From Torymus aiolomorphi (Eukaryota > Arthropoda > Insecta > Hymenoptera > Torymidae): a stretch of 64,000 nucleotides of DNA. This document shows positions 25,509 to 37,680 of the stretch, one piece after another. Below the pieces are notes generated by a model. The model made no database searches. It had not been told where the DNA came from and worked only from the letters and a program-made list of their open reading frames with translations. The translations under genes and the position numbers were made by a program. Position 1 is the stretch's first letter, and each line of letters begins with the position of its first letter. The stretch is taken from contig CM070877.1 of NCBI GenBank assembly GCA_036365515.1, positions 63,804,522-63,868,521 of the forward strand. The letters are read 5' to 3'.

Positions 25509-28500
25509 AGCTATTTCGTTCATAATTTTTTTCTAAGCATTTGGAAACATTATCTACAAGAATCAGTCAAAACATTTTTCCGAACGACTTAATTGCGGTT
25601 CTGGGAATTTTTTTTCGTGTTTAAGACACAGTATATCGCCCTGGGGGGGCTTTTCCGGAAAAGCTATTTCGTTCATAATTTCTTTCTAAGCATTTGGAAA
25701 GGTTATCTACAAGAAACCGTCGAAACATTTTTCCGAACGACGTAATTGCGGCTCTGGAAAGGACCCCGCACACAATGTATGGAATATAATCATTCGGTGA
25801 AATTGGATCAAACTTGGGGAAAAGATAGATCTTGAGGTCCTGAACAAAAGTTCTCATGGGCAAAACCCCCCAAAATTTGACCGAATGATTTTTTCCCATA
25901 CATTGTGTGCGGGTCCTTTTTTATGCCGTTTTCAACACTGTAATAGCCCTGGGGGGGCTCTTCCGGAAAAGCTATTTCGTTCATAATTTTGTTCTAAGCA
26001 TTTGAGGACTTGATCTACAAGAAACCGTCTTAACATTTTTCCGAACGACTTAATTGCGGTTATGGGAATTTTTTTTCATGTTTAAGACACAGTATATCGC
26101 CCTGGGGGGGGGGGGGGGGGCTTTCCCGGAAAAGCTATTTCGTTCATGATTTTTTTCTAAGCACTTGAGGACTTGATCTATAAGAAACCATCCAAACATT
26201 TTTCCGAACGACGTAATTGCGGCTCTGGGAATTTTTTTTCGTGTTTAAGACACAGTATATCGCCTTGGGCTTTTCCGGAAAAGCTATTTCGTTCATAGTT
26301 TCTTTCTAAGCATGTGGGAACCTGTTCTACAAAAAAACCCTCTTAACATTTTTCCGAACGACGTAATTGCGACTCTGGGAATTTTTTTTCATGTTTAAGA
26401 CAGTATATCGCCCTGGGGGCGCTTTTCCAGAAAAGCTATTTCGATCATAATTTTTTTCTAAGCATTCGAGGACTTGATCTACAAGAAAACATCCAAACAT
26501 TTTTCCGAACGACGTAATTGGGACTCTGGGAATTTTTTTTCGTGTTTAAGACACAGTATATCGCCTTGGGGGGGCTTTTCCGGAAAAGCTATTTCGTTCA
26601 AGATTTTTTTCTAAGCATGTGGGGACTTTTTCTACAAGAAACGGTCTTAACATTTTTCCGAACGACTTAATTGCAATTCTGGGAATTTTTTTTCATGTTT
26701 AAGACACAGTATATCGCCCTGGGGGAGCTTTTCCGGAAAAGCCATTTCGTTCATGATTCTTTTCTAAGCATGTGGGGACTTGGTCTACAAGACACCGTCA
26801 AAACATTTTTCCGAACGACGTAATTGCGGCTCTGGAAATTTTTTTTCATGTTTAAGACACAGTATATCGCCCTGGGGAGGGGGCTTTTCCAGAAAAGCTA
26901 TTTCGTTCATAATTTTTTTCTAAGCATTTGGAAAGGTTGTCTACAAGAAACCGTCGAAACATTTTCCCGAACGACGAAATTGCGGCTCTGGGACTTTTTT
27001 TACCCATTTTCAACACTGTATATCGCTCTGGGGGGGCTTTTCTGGAAAAGCTATTTCGTTCATGATTTTTTTCTAAGCATGTGGGGACTTGGTCTTCAAG
27101 AATCCGTCAAAACATTTTTCCGAACGACGTAATTACGTCTCTGGAAATTTTTTTTCATGTTTAAGACACAGTATATCGCCCTGGGCGGGCTTTTCCGGAA
27201 AAGCTATTTCATTCATAATTTTTTCTAAGCATTTGAGGACTTGATCTTCAAGAAACCATCCAAAAATTTTTCCGAACGACGGAATTGCGGCCCTGGGAAT
27301 TTTTTTTCGTGTTTAAGCCACAGTATATCGCCTTGAGCTTTTCCGGAAAAGCTATTTCGTTCATAGTTTCTTTCTAAGCATGTGGGGACTTGTTCTACAA
27401 GAAACCGTCCTAACATTTTTCCGAACGACGTAATTGCGGCTCTGGGAATATTTTTTCGTGTTTAAGACACAGTATATCGCCTTTGGGGGGGCTTTTCCGG
27501 AAAAGCTATTTCGTTCATGATTTTTTTCTAAGCATGTGGAGACTTTTTCCACAAGAAACTGTCTAAACATTTTTCCGAACGACGTAATTGCGGCTCTGGG
27601 AATTTTTTTTCATGTTTATGACACAGTATATCGCCCTGGGGGGGATTTTCCGGAAAAGCTATTTCGTTCATAATTTTTTTCTAAGCATTTGAGGACTTGA
27701 TCTACAAGAAACCATCCAAACATTTTTCCGAACGACGTATTGCGGCTCTGGGAATTTTTTTTTCATGTTTAAGACACTGTATATCGCCCTGGGGGGGCTT
27801 TTCCGGAAAAGCTATTTCGTTCACAATTTGTTTCTAAGCATTTCGGAACGTTATCTACAAGAAACCGTCAAAACATTTTTCCGCACGACGTAATTGCGGC
27901 TCTGGGAATTTTTATTCCCCTTTTTCAACACTGTATATCGCTCTGGGGTGGCTCTTCCGGAAAAGCTATTTCGTTCATAATATTTTGCTAAGCATTTGGA
28001 AAGGTTATCTACAAGAAACCGTCGAAACATTTTTCCGAACGACGTAATTGCGGCTCTGGGAATTTTTTTTCATGTTTAAGACACAGTATATCGCCCTGGG
28101 GGGGATTTTCCGGAAAAGCTATTTCGTTCATAATTTTTTTCTAAGCATTTGAGGACTTGATCTACAAGAAACCATCCAAACATTTTTCCGAACGACGTAT
28201 TGCGGCTCTGGGAATTTTTTTTTCGTGTTTAAGACACTGTATATCGCCCTGGGGGGGCTTTTCCGGAAAAGCTATTTCTTTCATAATTTTTTTCTAAGCA
28301 TTTGGAAAGGTTATCTACAAGAATCCGTCGAAACATTTTTCCGAACGACGTAATTGCGGCTCTGGAGATTTCCTTTCGTGCTTAAGACACAGTATATCGC
28401 ATTGGGGGAGCTTTTCCGGAAAAGCCATTTCGTTCATGATTTTTTTCTAAGCATGTGGGGACTTGGTCTACAAGACACCGTCAAAACATTTTTCCAAACG

Positions 28501-31500
28501 ACCTAATTGCGGCTCTGGGAATTTTTTTTCCCGTTTTCCACACGGTATATCGCCCTGGGGAGGCTTTTCCGGAAAAGCTATTTCGTTCATAATTTCTTTC
28601 TAAGCATTTGGAAACATTATCTACAAGAATCAGTCAAAACATTTTTCCGAACGACTTAATTGCGGTTCTGGGAATTTTTTTTCGTGTTTAAGACACAGTA
28701 TATCGCCCTGGGGGGGCTTTTCCGGAAAAGCTATTTCGTTCATAATTTCTTTCTAAGCATTTGGAAAGGTTATCTACAAGAAACCGTCGAAACATTTTTC
28801 CGAACGACGTAATTGCGGCTCTGGAAAGGACCCCGCACACAATGTATGGAATATAATCATTCGGTGAAATTGGATCAAACTTGGGGAAAAGATAGATCTT
28901 GAGGTCCTGAACAAAAGTTCTCATGGGCAAAACCCCCCAAAATTTGACCGAATGATTTTTTCCCATACATTGTGTGCGGGGTCCTTTTTTATGCCGTTTT
29001 CAACACTGTAATAGCCCTGGGGGGGCTCTTCCGGAAAAGCTATTTCGTTCATAATTTTGTTCTAAGCATTTGAGGACTTGATCTACAAGAAACCGTCTTA
29101 ACATTTTTCCGAACGACTTAATTGCGGTTATGGGAATTTTTTTTTCATGTTTAAGACACAGTATATCGCCCTGGGGGGGGGGGGCTTTTCCGGAAAAGCT
29201 ATTTCGTTCATGATTTTTTTCTAAGCACTTGAGGACTTGATCTATAAGAAACCATCCAAACATTTTTCCGAACGACGTAATTGCGGCTCTGGGAATTTTT
29301 TTTCGTGTTTAAGACACAGTATATCGCCTTGGGCTTTTCCGGAAAAGCTATTTCGTTCATAGTTTCTTTCTAAGCATGTGGGAACCTGTTCTACAAAAAA
29401 ACCCTCTTAACATTTTTCCGAACGACGTAATTGCGACTCTGGGAATTTTTTTTCATGTTTAAGACAGTATATCGCCCTGGGGGCGCTTTTCCAGAAAAGC
29501 TATTTCGATCATAATTTTTTTCTAAGCATTCGAGGACTTGATCTACAAGAAAACATCCAAACATTTTTCCGAACGACGTAATTGGGACTCTGGGAATTTT
29601 TTTTCGTGTTTAAGACACAGTATATCGCCTTGGGGGGGCTTTTCCGGAAAAGCTATTTCGTTCAAGATTTTTTTCTAAGCATGTGGGGACTTTTTCTACA
29701 AGAAACGGTCTTAACATTTTTCCGAACGACTTAATTGCAATTCTGGGAATTTTTTTTCATGTTTAAGACACAGTATATCGCCCTGGGGGAGCTTTTCCGG
29801 AAAAGCCATTTCGTTCATGATTCTTTTCTAAGCATGTGGGGACTTGGTCTACAAGACACCGTCAAAACATTTTTCCGAACGACGTAATTGCGGCTCTGGA
29901 AATTTTTTTTCATGTTTAAGACACAGTATATCGCCCTGGGGAGGGGGCTTTTCCAGAAAAGCTATTTCGTTCATAATTTTTTTCTAAGCATTTGGAAAGG
30001 TTGTCTACAAGAAACCGTCGAAACATTTTCCCGAACGACGAAATTGCGGCTCTGGGACTTTTTTTACCCATTTTCAACACTGTATATCGCTCTGGGGGGG
30101 CTTTTCTGGAAAAGCTATTTCGTTCATGATTTTTTTCTAAGCATGTGGGGACTTGGTCTTCAAGAATCCGTCAAAACATTTTTCCGAACGACGTAATTAC
30201 GTCTCTGGAAATTTTTTTTCATGTTTAAGACACAGTATATCGCCCTGGGCGGGCTTTTCCGGAAAAGCTATTTCATTCATAATTTTTTTCTAAGCATTTG
30301 AGGACTTGATCTTCAAGAAACCATCCAAAAATTTTTCCGAACGACGGAATTGCGGCCCTGGGAATTTTTTTTCGTGTTTAAGCCACAGTATATCGCCTTG
30401 AGCTTTTCCGGAAAAGCTATTTCGTTCATAGTTTCTTTCTAAGCATGTGGGGACTTGTTCTACAAGAAACCGTCCTAACATTTTTCCGAACGACGTAATT
30501 GCGGCTCTGGGAATATTTTTTCGTGTTTAAGACACAGTATATCGCCTTTGGGGGGGCTTTTCCGGAAAAGCTATTTCGTTCATGATTTTTTTCTAAGCAT
30601 GTGGAGACTTTTTCCACAAGAAACTGTCTAAACATTTTTCCGAACGACGTAATTGCGGCTCTGGGAATTTTTTTTCATGTTTATGACACAGTATATCGCC
30701 CTGGGGGGGATTTTCCGGAAAAGCTATTTCGTTCATAATTTTTTTCTAAGCATTTGAGGACTTGATCTACAAGAAACCATCCAAACATTTTTCCGAACGA
30801 CGTATTGCGGCTCTGGGAATTTTTTTTTCATGTTTAAGACACTGTATATCGCCCTGGGGGGGCTTTTCCGGAAAAGCTATTTCGTTCACAATTTGTTTCT
30901 AAGCATTTCGGAACGTTATCTACAAGAAACCGTCAAAACATTTTTCCGCACGACGTAATTGCGGCTCTGGGAATTTTTATTCCCCTTTTTCAACACTGTA
31001 TATCGCTCTGGGGTGGCTCTTCCGGAAAAGCTATTTCGTTCATAATATTTTGCTAAGCATTTGGAAAGGTTATCTACAAGAAACCGTCGAAACATTTTTC
31101 CGAACGACGTAATTGCGGCTCTGGGAATTTTTTTTCATGTTTAAGACACAGTATATCGCCCTGGGGGGGATTTTCCGGAAAAGCTATTTCGTTCATAATT
31201 TTTTTCTAAGCATTTGAGGACTTGATCTACAAGAAACCATCCAAACATTTTTCCGAACGACGTATTGCGGCTCTGGGAATTTTTTTTTCGTGTTTAAGAC
31301 ACTGTATATCGCCCTGGGGGGGCTTTTCCGGAAAAGCTATTTCTTTCATAATTTTTTTCTAAGCATTTGGAAAGGTTATCTACAAGAATCCGTCGAAACA
31401 TTTTTCCGAACGACGTAATTGCGGCTCTGGAGATTTCCTTTCGTGCTTAAGACACAGTATATCGCATTGGGGGAGCTTTTCCGGAAAAGCCATTTCGTTC

Positions 31501-31677
31501 ATGATTTTTTTCTAAGCATGTGGGGACTTGGTCTACAAGACACCGTCAAAACATTTTTCCAAACGACCTAATTGCGGCTCTGGGAATTTTTTTTCCCGTT
31601 TTCCACACGGTATATCGCCCTGGGGAGGCTTTTCCGGAAAAGCTATTTCGTTCATAATTTCTTTCTAAGCATTTGGA
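25509..31677. repeat. Higher-order tandem duplication, unit about 3066 bp
   Basis: The stretch 25509-28610 is repeated at 28575-31677 with an offset of 3064-3067 bp. Landmarks include embedded elements at 25758/28825 and variant monomers at 26824/29888, 27225/30290 and 27361/30426. The left unit also matches 18250-20510 at an offset of about 7067 bp. The pair is very similar over 3 kb, which points to a recent unequal exchange. Confidence 0.75.
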
Positions 31678-34600
31678 AAGGTTATCTACAAGAAACCGTC
31701 GAAACATTTTTCCGAACGACGTAATTGCGGCTCTGGAAAGGACCCCGCACACAATGTATGGAAAATAATCATTCGGTCAAATGGATCAAACTTGGGGAAA
31801 AGATAGATCTTGAGGTCCTGAACAAAAGTTCTCATGGGCAAAACCCCCCAAAATGTGACCGATTGATTTTTTTCCATACATTGGTGCGCGGTCCTTTTTT
31901 ATCCCGTTTTCAGCACTGCATATCGCCCTGGGGGGGCTTTTCCGGAAAAGCTATTTCGTTCATGATTTTTTTCTAAGCAGGTGGGGACTTGTTCTACAAG
32001 AAACCGTGTTAACATTTTTCCGAACGACTTAATTGCGGCTCGGGGAAATTTTTTTTCCCGCTTTCAACACTGTATATCGCCCTGGGGGGGCTCTTCCGGA
32101 AAAGCTATTTTGTTCATAATTTTTTTCTAAGCATTTGGAAAGGTTATCTACAAGAAACCGTCGAAACATTTTTCCGAACGACGTAATTGCGGCTCTGGGA
32201 ATTTTTTTTCATGTTTAAGACACCGTATATCGCCCTGAGGGGGCTTTTCCGGAAAAGCTATTTCGTTCATAATTTTTTTCTAAGCATTTGGGAACGTTAT
32301 CTACAAAAAAACGTCGAAACATTTTTCCGCACAACGTAATTGCGGCTCTGGAAAATTTTTTTTCCCGTTTTCAACACTGTATATCGCCCTGGGGGGGCTC
32401 TTCCGGAAAAGCTACTTCGTTCATAATTTTTTTCTAAGCATTTGGAAAGGTTATGTACAAGAAACCGTCGAAACATTTTTCCGAACGACGTAATTGCGGC
32501 TCTGGGAATTTTTTTTTCCCCGTTTTCAACAATGTATATCGCCCTGGGGGGGGGGGCTTTTCCGGAAAAGCTATGTCGTTCATGATTTTTTTCAAAGCAT
32601 GTGGGGTCCTGTTCTACACGAAACCGTCTTAACATTTTTACGAACGACTTAATTGCGGTTCTGGGAATTTTTTTTCATGTTTAAGACACAGTATATCGCC
32701 CTGGGGGGGGCTTTTCCGGAAAAGCTATTTCGTTCATAATTTCTTTCTAAGCATTTGGAAAGGTTATCTACAAGAAACCGTCGAAACATTTTTCCGAACG
32801 ACGTAATTGCGGCTCTGGAAAGGACCCCGCACACAATGTATGGAATATAATCATTCGGTCAAATTGGATCAAACTTGGGGAAAAGATAGATCTTGAGGTC
32901 CTGAACAAAAGTTCTCATGGGCAAAACCCCCCAAAATTTGACCGAATGATTTTTTCCCATACATTGTGTGCGGGGTCCTTTTTTATACCGTTCAACACTG
33001 TATATCGCCCTGGGGGGGCTCTTCCGGAAAAGCTATTTCGTTCATAATTTTGTTCTAAGCATTTGAGGACTTGATCTGCAAGAAACCGTCAAAAAATTTT
33101 TCCGAACGACGTAATTGCGTCTCCGGGAATTTTATTTCATGTTTAAGACACAGTATATCGCCCGGGGGGGTTTTTCCGGAAAAGCTATTACGTTCATAAT
33201 TTTTCTCTAAGCATTTGAGGACTTGATCTACAAGAAACCATCCAAACATTTTTCCGAACGACGTAATTGCGGCTCTGGGAATTTTTTTCGTGTTTAAGAC
33301 CCAGTAAATCGCCTTGGGCTTTTCCGGAAAAGCTAGTTCGTTCATGATTTTTTTCTAAGCGTGAGGGGACTTGTTCTACAAAAAACCGTCTTAACATTTT
33401 TCCGAACGACTTAATTGCGGTTCTGGGAATTTTTTTTCATGTACAAGACACAGTATATCGCCCTGGGGGGGGCTTTTCCGGAAAAGCTATTTCGTTCATA
33501 GTTTTTCTCTAAGCATGTGGGGACTTGTTCTACAAGAAAGCGTCTTAACATTTTTCCGAACGACGTAATTGCGGCTCTGGGAATTTTTTTTCGTGTTTAA
33601 GACACAGTATATCGCCTTGGGGGGCTTTTCCGGAAAAGCTATTTCGTTCATGATTTTTTTCTAAGCATGTGGGAACGTTATCTACAAGAAACCGTCAAAA
33701 CATTTTTCCGCACGACGTAATTGCGGCTTTTGGAATTTTTTTTCCCATTTTCAACACTGTATATCGCCCTGGGGGGGGCTTTTCCGGAAAAGCTATTTCG
33801 TTCATAATTCTTTCCTAAGCATTTGGAAACGTTATCTACAAGAAACCATCCAAACATTTTTCCGAGCGACGTAATTGCGGCTCTGGGAATTTTTTTTCGT
33901 GTTTAAGACACAGTATATCGCCTTGGGGGGCTTTTCCGGAAATGCTATTTCGTTCATGATTATCTCTAAGCATGTGGGGACTTTTTCTACAAGAAACCGT
34001 CTTAACATTTTTCCGAACGACTTAATTGCGGTTCTGGGAATTTTTTTTTCATGTTTAAGACACAGTATATCGCCCTGGGGGGGCTTTTCCGGAAAAGCTA
34101 TTTCGTTCATAATTTTTTTCTAAGCATTTCAGGACTTGATCTACAAGAAACCATCCAAACATTTTTCCGAACGACGTAATTGCGGCTCCTGGAATTTTTT
34201 TTCATGTTTAAGACACAGTATATCGCCCCGGGGGGGCTTTTCCGGAAAAGCTATTTCGTTCATAATTTTTTTCTAAGCATTTGAAAACGTTATCTACAAG
34301 AAACCGTCGAAACATTTTTCGAACGACGTAATTGCGCCTCTGGGAATTTTTTTCCCGTTCTCAACACTGTATATCGCCCTGTGTGGGCTTTTCCGGAAAA
34401 GCTATTTCGTTCATAATTTTTTTCTAAGCATTTGGAAAGGTTATCAACAAGAAACCGTCGAAACATTTTTCCGAACGACTTAATTGCGGTTCTGAGATTT
34501 TTTTTTCATGTTAAGACACAGTATATCGCCCTGGGGGGGGGGGGGGCTTTTCCGGAAAAGCTATTTCGTTCATAATTTGTTTCTAAGCATTTGGGAACGT

Positions 34601-35280
34601 TACCTACAAGAAACCGTCGAAACATTTTTCTGCACGACGTAATTACGGCTCTGGGAACTTTTTTTTCCAGTTTCCAACACTGTATATCGCCCTGGGGGGG
34701 CTCTTCCGGAAAAGCTATTTCGTCCATAATTTTTTTCTAAGCATTTGGAAAGGTTATCTACAAGAAACCGTCGAAACATTTTTCCGAACGACGTAATTGC
34801 GGCTCTGGGAATTTTCTTTCGTGTTTAAGACACAGTATATCGCCTTGGGGGAGCTTTTCCGGAAAAGCTAATTCGTTCATAATTTTTATCTAAGCATTTG
34901 GAAACGTTATCTACAAGAAATCGTCGAAACATTTTTCCGCACGACGTAATTACGGCTCTGGGAATTTTTTTTTCCCGTTCTCAACAGTGTATATCGCCCT
35001 GGGGGGGCTCTTCCGGAAAAGCTATTTCGTCCATAATTTTTTTCTAAGCATTTGGAAACGTTATCTACAAGACACCGTCAAAACATTTTTCCGAACGACG
35101 TAATTGCGGCTCTGGGAATTTTTTTTCCCGTTTTCAACACTGTATATCGCCCTGGGGGGGCTTTTCCAGAAAAGCTATTTCGTTCATAATTTTTTCTTAG
35201 GTCGTGTGGAACCTTTCCTTCAAGTACCAGTCGCAAAATTTTTCCTAGCGAAGTTATTGCGACTCTGGGAATTTTAGTTT

Positions 35281-35792
35281 TCGTGTGTGTCGCTATGGGA
35301 AAATTGGCTTGTCTGTAAGGGTGGTTTTGGGGGTGGTTTATGGGGGTGGCGAAGTGCAAAGTTAGGTTTTAGACGGTTTTTGGTCCATTCCTACCCTGTT
35401 ATATTTGTTTATACCCTGTTATATGGTTTTAAACTGGTTATAATGTAAATCGCAAATTTTAGTTTTTTCGTCCACTGTGAACTTTCGGAATTTCAAACAC
35501 ATATTTGATAGATTGCACAACTTTATAAGAGAAAATAATAATTACATAGTGTAAAAACGTTATCACTGTTTATTATAGCATATTATCAATAAAATTATTA
35601 AATAGTATAGTAGAGTATTGTTATTAACAAAAGTTTTAAATTTGAATAATTTTTTTAAGGGCCTCGATAAAATGAATACATAAGTAAAATTTTTTTAAAT
35701 AATTTAAGGAAAATTTAATAATTATTAAATTATTATTATTAATAATGAGAATTAATAATTAATAATTTTTTTATAGCCATATTATTCTACTC
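35281..35792. other. Satellite edge to AT-rich spacer, no gene seen
   Basis: The last recognisable monomer decays around 35190-35280. A short G-rich stretch follows (TTTTGGGGGTGGTTTATGGG), then AT-rich DNA with TATTA runs. I see no open frame, RNA gene or repeat with family features. Confidence 0.6.
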
Positions 35793-36354
35793 TGTAACGG
35801 GCTAAAAGCTGTTCTCGTTGCGCTATCTCTCAACGCGGACTTGCCGATGAACGACGCAGCAATTGACAGGCGCGAGCACTTACTCGTGCCAACCCTCGAC
35901 GATTAGCGGCACGTCAGCTCCGTGCTGTTGCTCGCCGTCGGCTGCTTTGAGCAGCAGCCACGCCTTTTCGACCCGTTGCAACGCGCGACTTCGTCGTCGG
36001 GCTCTCTCTCGAGCGTGCTGCCCCAGCTGCTCAGTTATCACGCGAGTACTACGTACTCGCGACCGCGGAGGCCGGCGGTATTCTTCACCGTGCCACCGAA
36101 TAGGGAATTGAAAGTAAGATGCGTGAAATAATATGCGAACAAGTAAAAGCAACGAATTATCTTTATTGCCTCTGGAGGCTGTTCACTATTTACACGCGCG
36201 GCGCGTACTCTAGGTACGCGCCGACTCGGTTGGTGTACCCGCGCACGCGAAGTACGTGTGTGTTCTGCCGCACACCCGCACGCGCAAAAGCGGCTCGCGC
36301 CGACGTATAATAGCATAACTGCAAATAAAAATTATAACTTAAGTAGTTCTTAAC
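35793..36354 (-). mobile_element. GC-rich LTR-like block, possible degenerate solo LTR
   Basis: This block stands out as GC-rich in AT-rich surroundings. Read on the minus strand it starts TGTTAAG, has TATTATACG-like and AATAAAG (near 36162) signals in the expected order, and ends CGTTACA. It contains two strong hairpins: a 9-bp stem with a 3-nt loop at 36041-36061, and a 10-bp stem with a 5-nt loop at 36199-36223. No matching 5-bp target duplication is visible. Short arginine-rich open frames here overlap on both strands and are not supported as genes. Confidence 0.3.
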
Positions 36355-36744
36355 AATTGTGTGCATAATTTATTTCCGCCTGGAAGGTTCTGGGATAATA
36401 TTACACTGTTATACTTTTATTAAGATTCTTGCACTTCTATATTCAACAGACTGATAACCACCTTCACAATTATTAAACTCAGAGAGCCTGGGCCAACTTT
36501 CTTTATTGGTAGAATCACTAGCTTACCTTTAAAGAAATATCTACAACAGTATTTCTCTTTGTACTACAGAAGGTTGTGTGCTTTACAGACTAGAATATAA
36601 TCTTTTGGTGGCCTCAATGCATAATAATTTAATTTACACAATCCAACAAGAAAATATGTAACGAATTCATATGTACTATACGTTCAACATCTTATTATAA
36701 CAATTTAACTTTAAGCACAATAAGTTGAAGTTATCTATGATGAA

Positions 36745-37304
36745 TAGAAATAGCCTAAACAGTTTGCTAATATATAATAATAATCCGCACACATAATATA
36801 CTCGTATTCCAGGTTCAATTCCATATTGACCCTAAAACCATATAGATATTTTATAAACATATTTTAAAATGTATTTTTAAAATTGACTTATTTATTCACT
36901 CCTTCTATTTAGTCCTTTATGCTTTTCACTTTACAAAACTATTATCAAAATACACAAAATAACATACATTTGACTGACATAAGAACCCACAAATGCGAAT
37001 TTCACTGAGAGGTATCATGTTTTTATATTACAAAAAATAAGTTATTTCACAAATGTCAAATGTTTATTTTTCTGTGCTAATTTTTGTTGTTTATTTCGAA
37101 TAATTTTTTCACACACACAAATAAGTAACAAACTCGTGTTCCAAGGTTCACCCAAGTAAGACTTTGGATCCATAGATCACCAACATAATAAACATATTTT
37201 TAAATGCATTTTTTAAATTCACTTCTTAATTCACTTCTTCTATTATAAAATAAAAAATAATAATAATACATTGAACACTTCTCAGAACAACCTAACTTTT
37301 TATC
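36745..37304. repeat. Diverged tandem repeat, about 340 bp
   Basis: Two weakly similar units lie here. The segment near 36854 (AAACATATTTTAAAATG) matches that near 37191 (AAACATATTTTTAAATG), about 337 bp apart. The phrase around CTCGTATTCCAGGTTCAATT near 36808 matches CTCGTGTTCCAAGGTTCAC near 37133. A third remnant (GTGTTCCAGGGTTTAATT near 39664) lies beyond the Penelope-like insertion. The stretch 36355-36744 to the left is AT-rich with nothing recognisable. Confidence 0.45.
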
Positions 37305-37319
37305 ACACTAATAATAGTT
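37305..37319 (+). repeat. Candidate target site duplication, left, Penelope pair 1
   Basis: ACACTAATAATAGTT, identical to 39556-39570 and four bases outside the left arm. It is AT-rich, so chance matching is less unlikely than for mixed sequence, but both position and length fit. Confidence 0.55.
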
Positions 37320-37398
37320 TCTAAGAAGGTGATGAGTTAAGTCGATCTGACGGAGGCGAGGATTAGAAATCAAAAATTCAACGATTTCATTAGAAAAA

Positions 37399-37440
37399 GC
37401 AACGTTTCGTTGGCTTGGTCTGCCAACCTCTTAAGGCTAC
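37399..37440 (-). ncRNA. Hammerhead-ribozyme-like motif, mutated core (left copy, family 1)
   Basis: Read on the minus strand: CTTAAGA, then a 6-bp stem GTTGGC/GCCAAC with a 7-nt loop, then GAAAC. The first segment should be CUGANGA in an active hammerhead, so TTA in place of TGA probably inactivates it. Hammerhead motifs in the terminal parts of Penelope-like elements are established. Confidence 0.5.
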
Positions 37441-37680
37441 AATTTTTTATTAAACAGAAAAAACAATTAATACAATGTAATTAATAGAAACTAAATACTC
37501 GCGTGATACAATAATTAATACCTTAAATTATAACGTGTGTTACGTAGTACACATGAAGTCGATGTTAACGCAAAACATGAGATTGGTCAGTATTTATAGT
37601 ATGCACAGTAAAGGGTTGGTGCCTGTGTTTACAAACAAAACGCAGATACATATAGAAAGAAAAATCGTAGGACAACAAAT

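Larger units (their letters stand above)
1..35280. repeat. Tandem satellite array, monomer about 150 bp, with higher-order structure
   Basis: About 35 kb of head-to-tail monomers of roughly 148-153 bp, continuing off the left edge of the window. For example, the same phase point recurs at 1 and 152. Each monomer has TATATCGCCCT, a G-run, the palindrome GCTTTTCCGGAAAAGC, CTATTTCGTTCATAA, a T-run, CTAAGCAT, then CTACAAGAAACCGTC, ACATTTTTCCGAACGAC, TAATTGCGG and CTGGGAATTTTTTTT. Two main versions differ before the next monomer: one reads CATGTTTAAGACACAG (or CGTG...), the other CCCGTTTTCAACACTG. All copies I read are in the same orientation. Short open frames on both strands repeat with the monomer and are by-products of a length near a multiple of three. 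This is probably pericentromeric or other heterochromatic satellite; location cannot be seen from the sequence. Confidence 0.97.

Noticed and set aside
1..35280. Dozens of 60-112 codon open frames, such as those containing FRRFLVDNLSKCLEKNYERNSFSGKA
   Set aside because: They recur with the satellite monomer on both strands, have no domain, often lack ATG starts, and follow from a monomer length near a multiple of three.
1..35280. CENP-B box in the monomer
   Set aside because: I looked for TTCGNNNNANNCGGG in both orientations in the typical monomer and found no match.
35863..36316. Arginine-rich frames on both strands
   Set aside because: Composition effect in a GC-rich, hairpin-bearing block; no family features.
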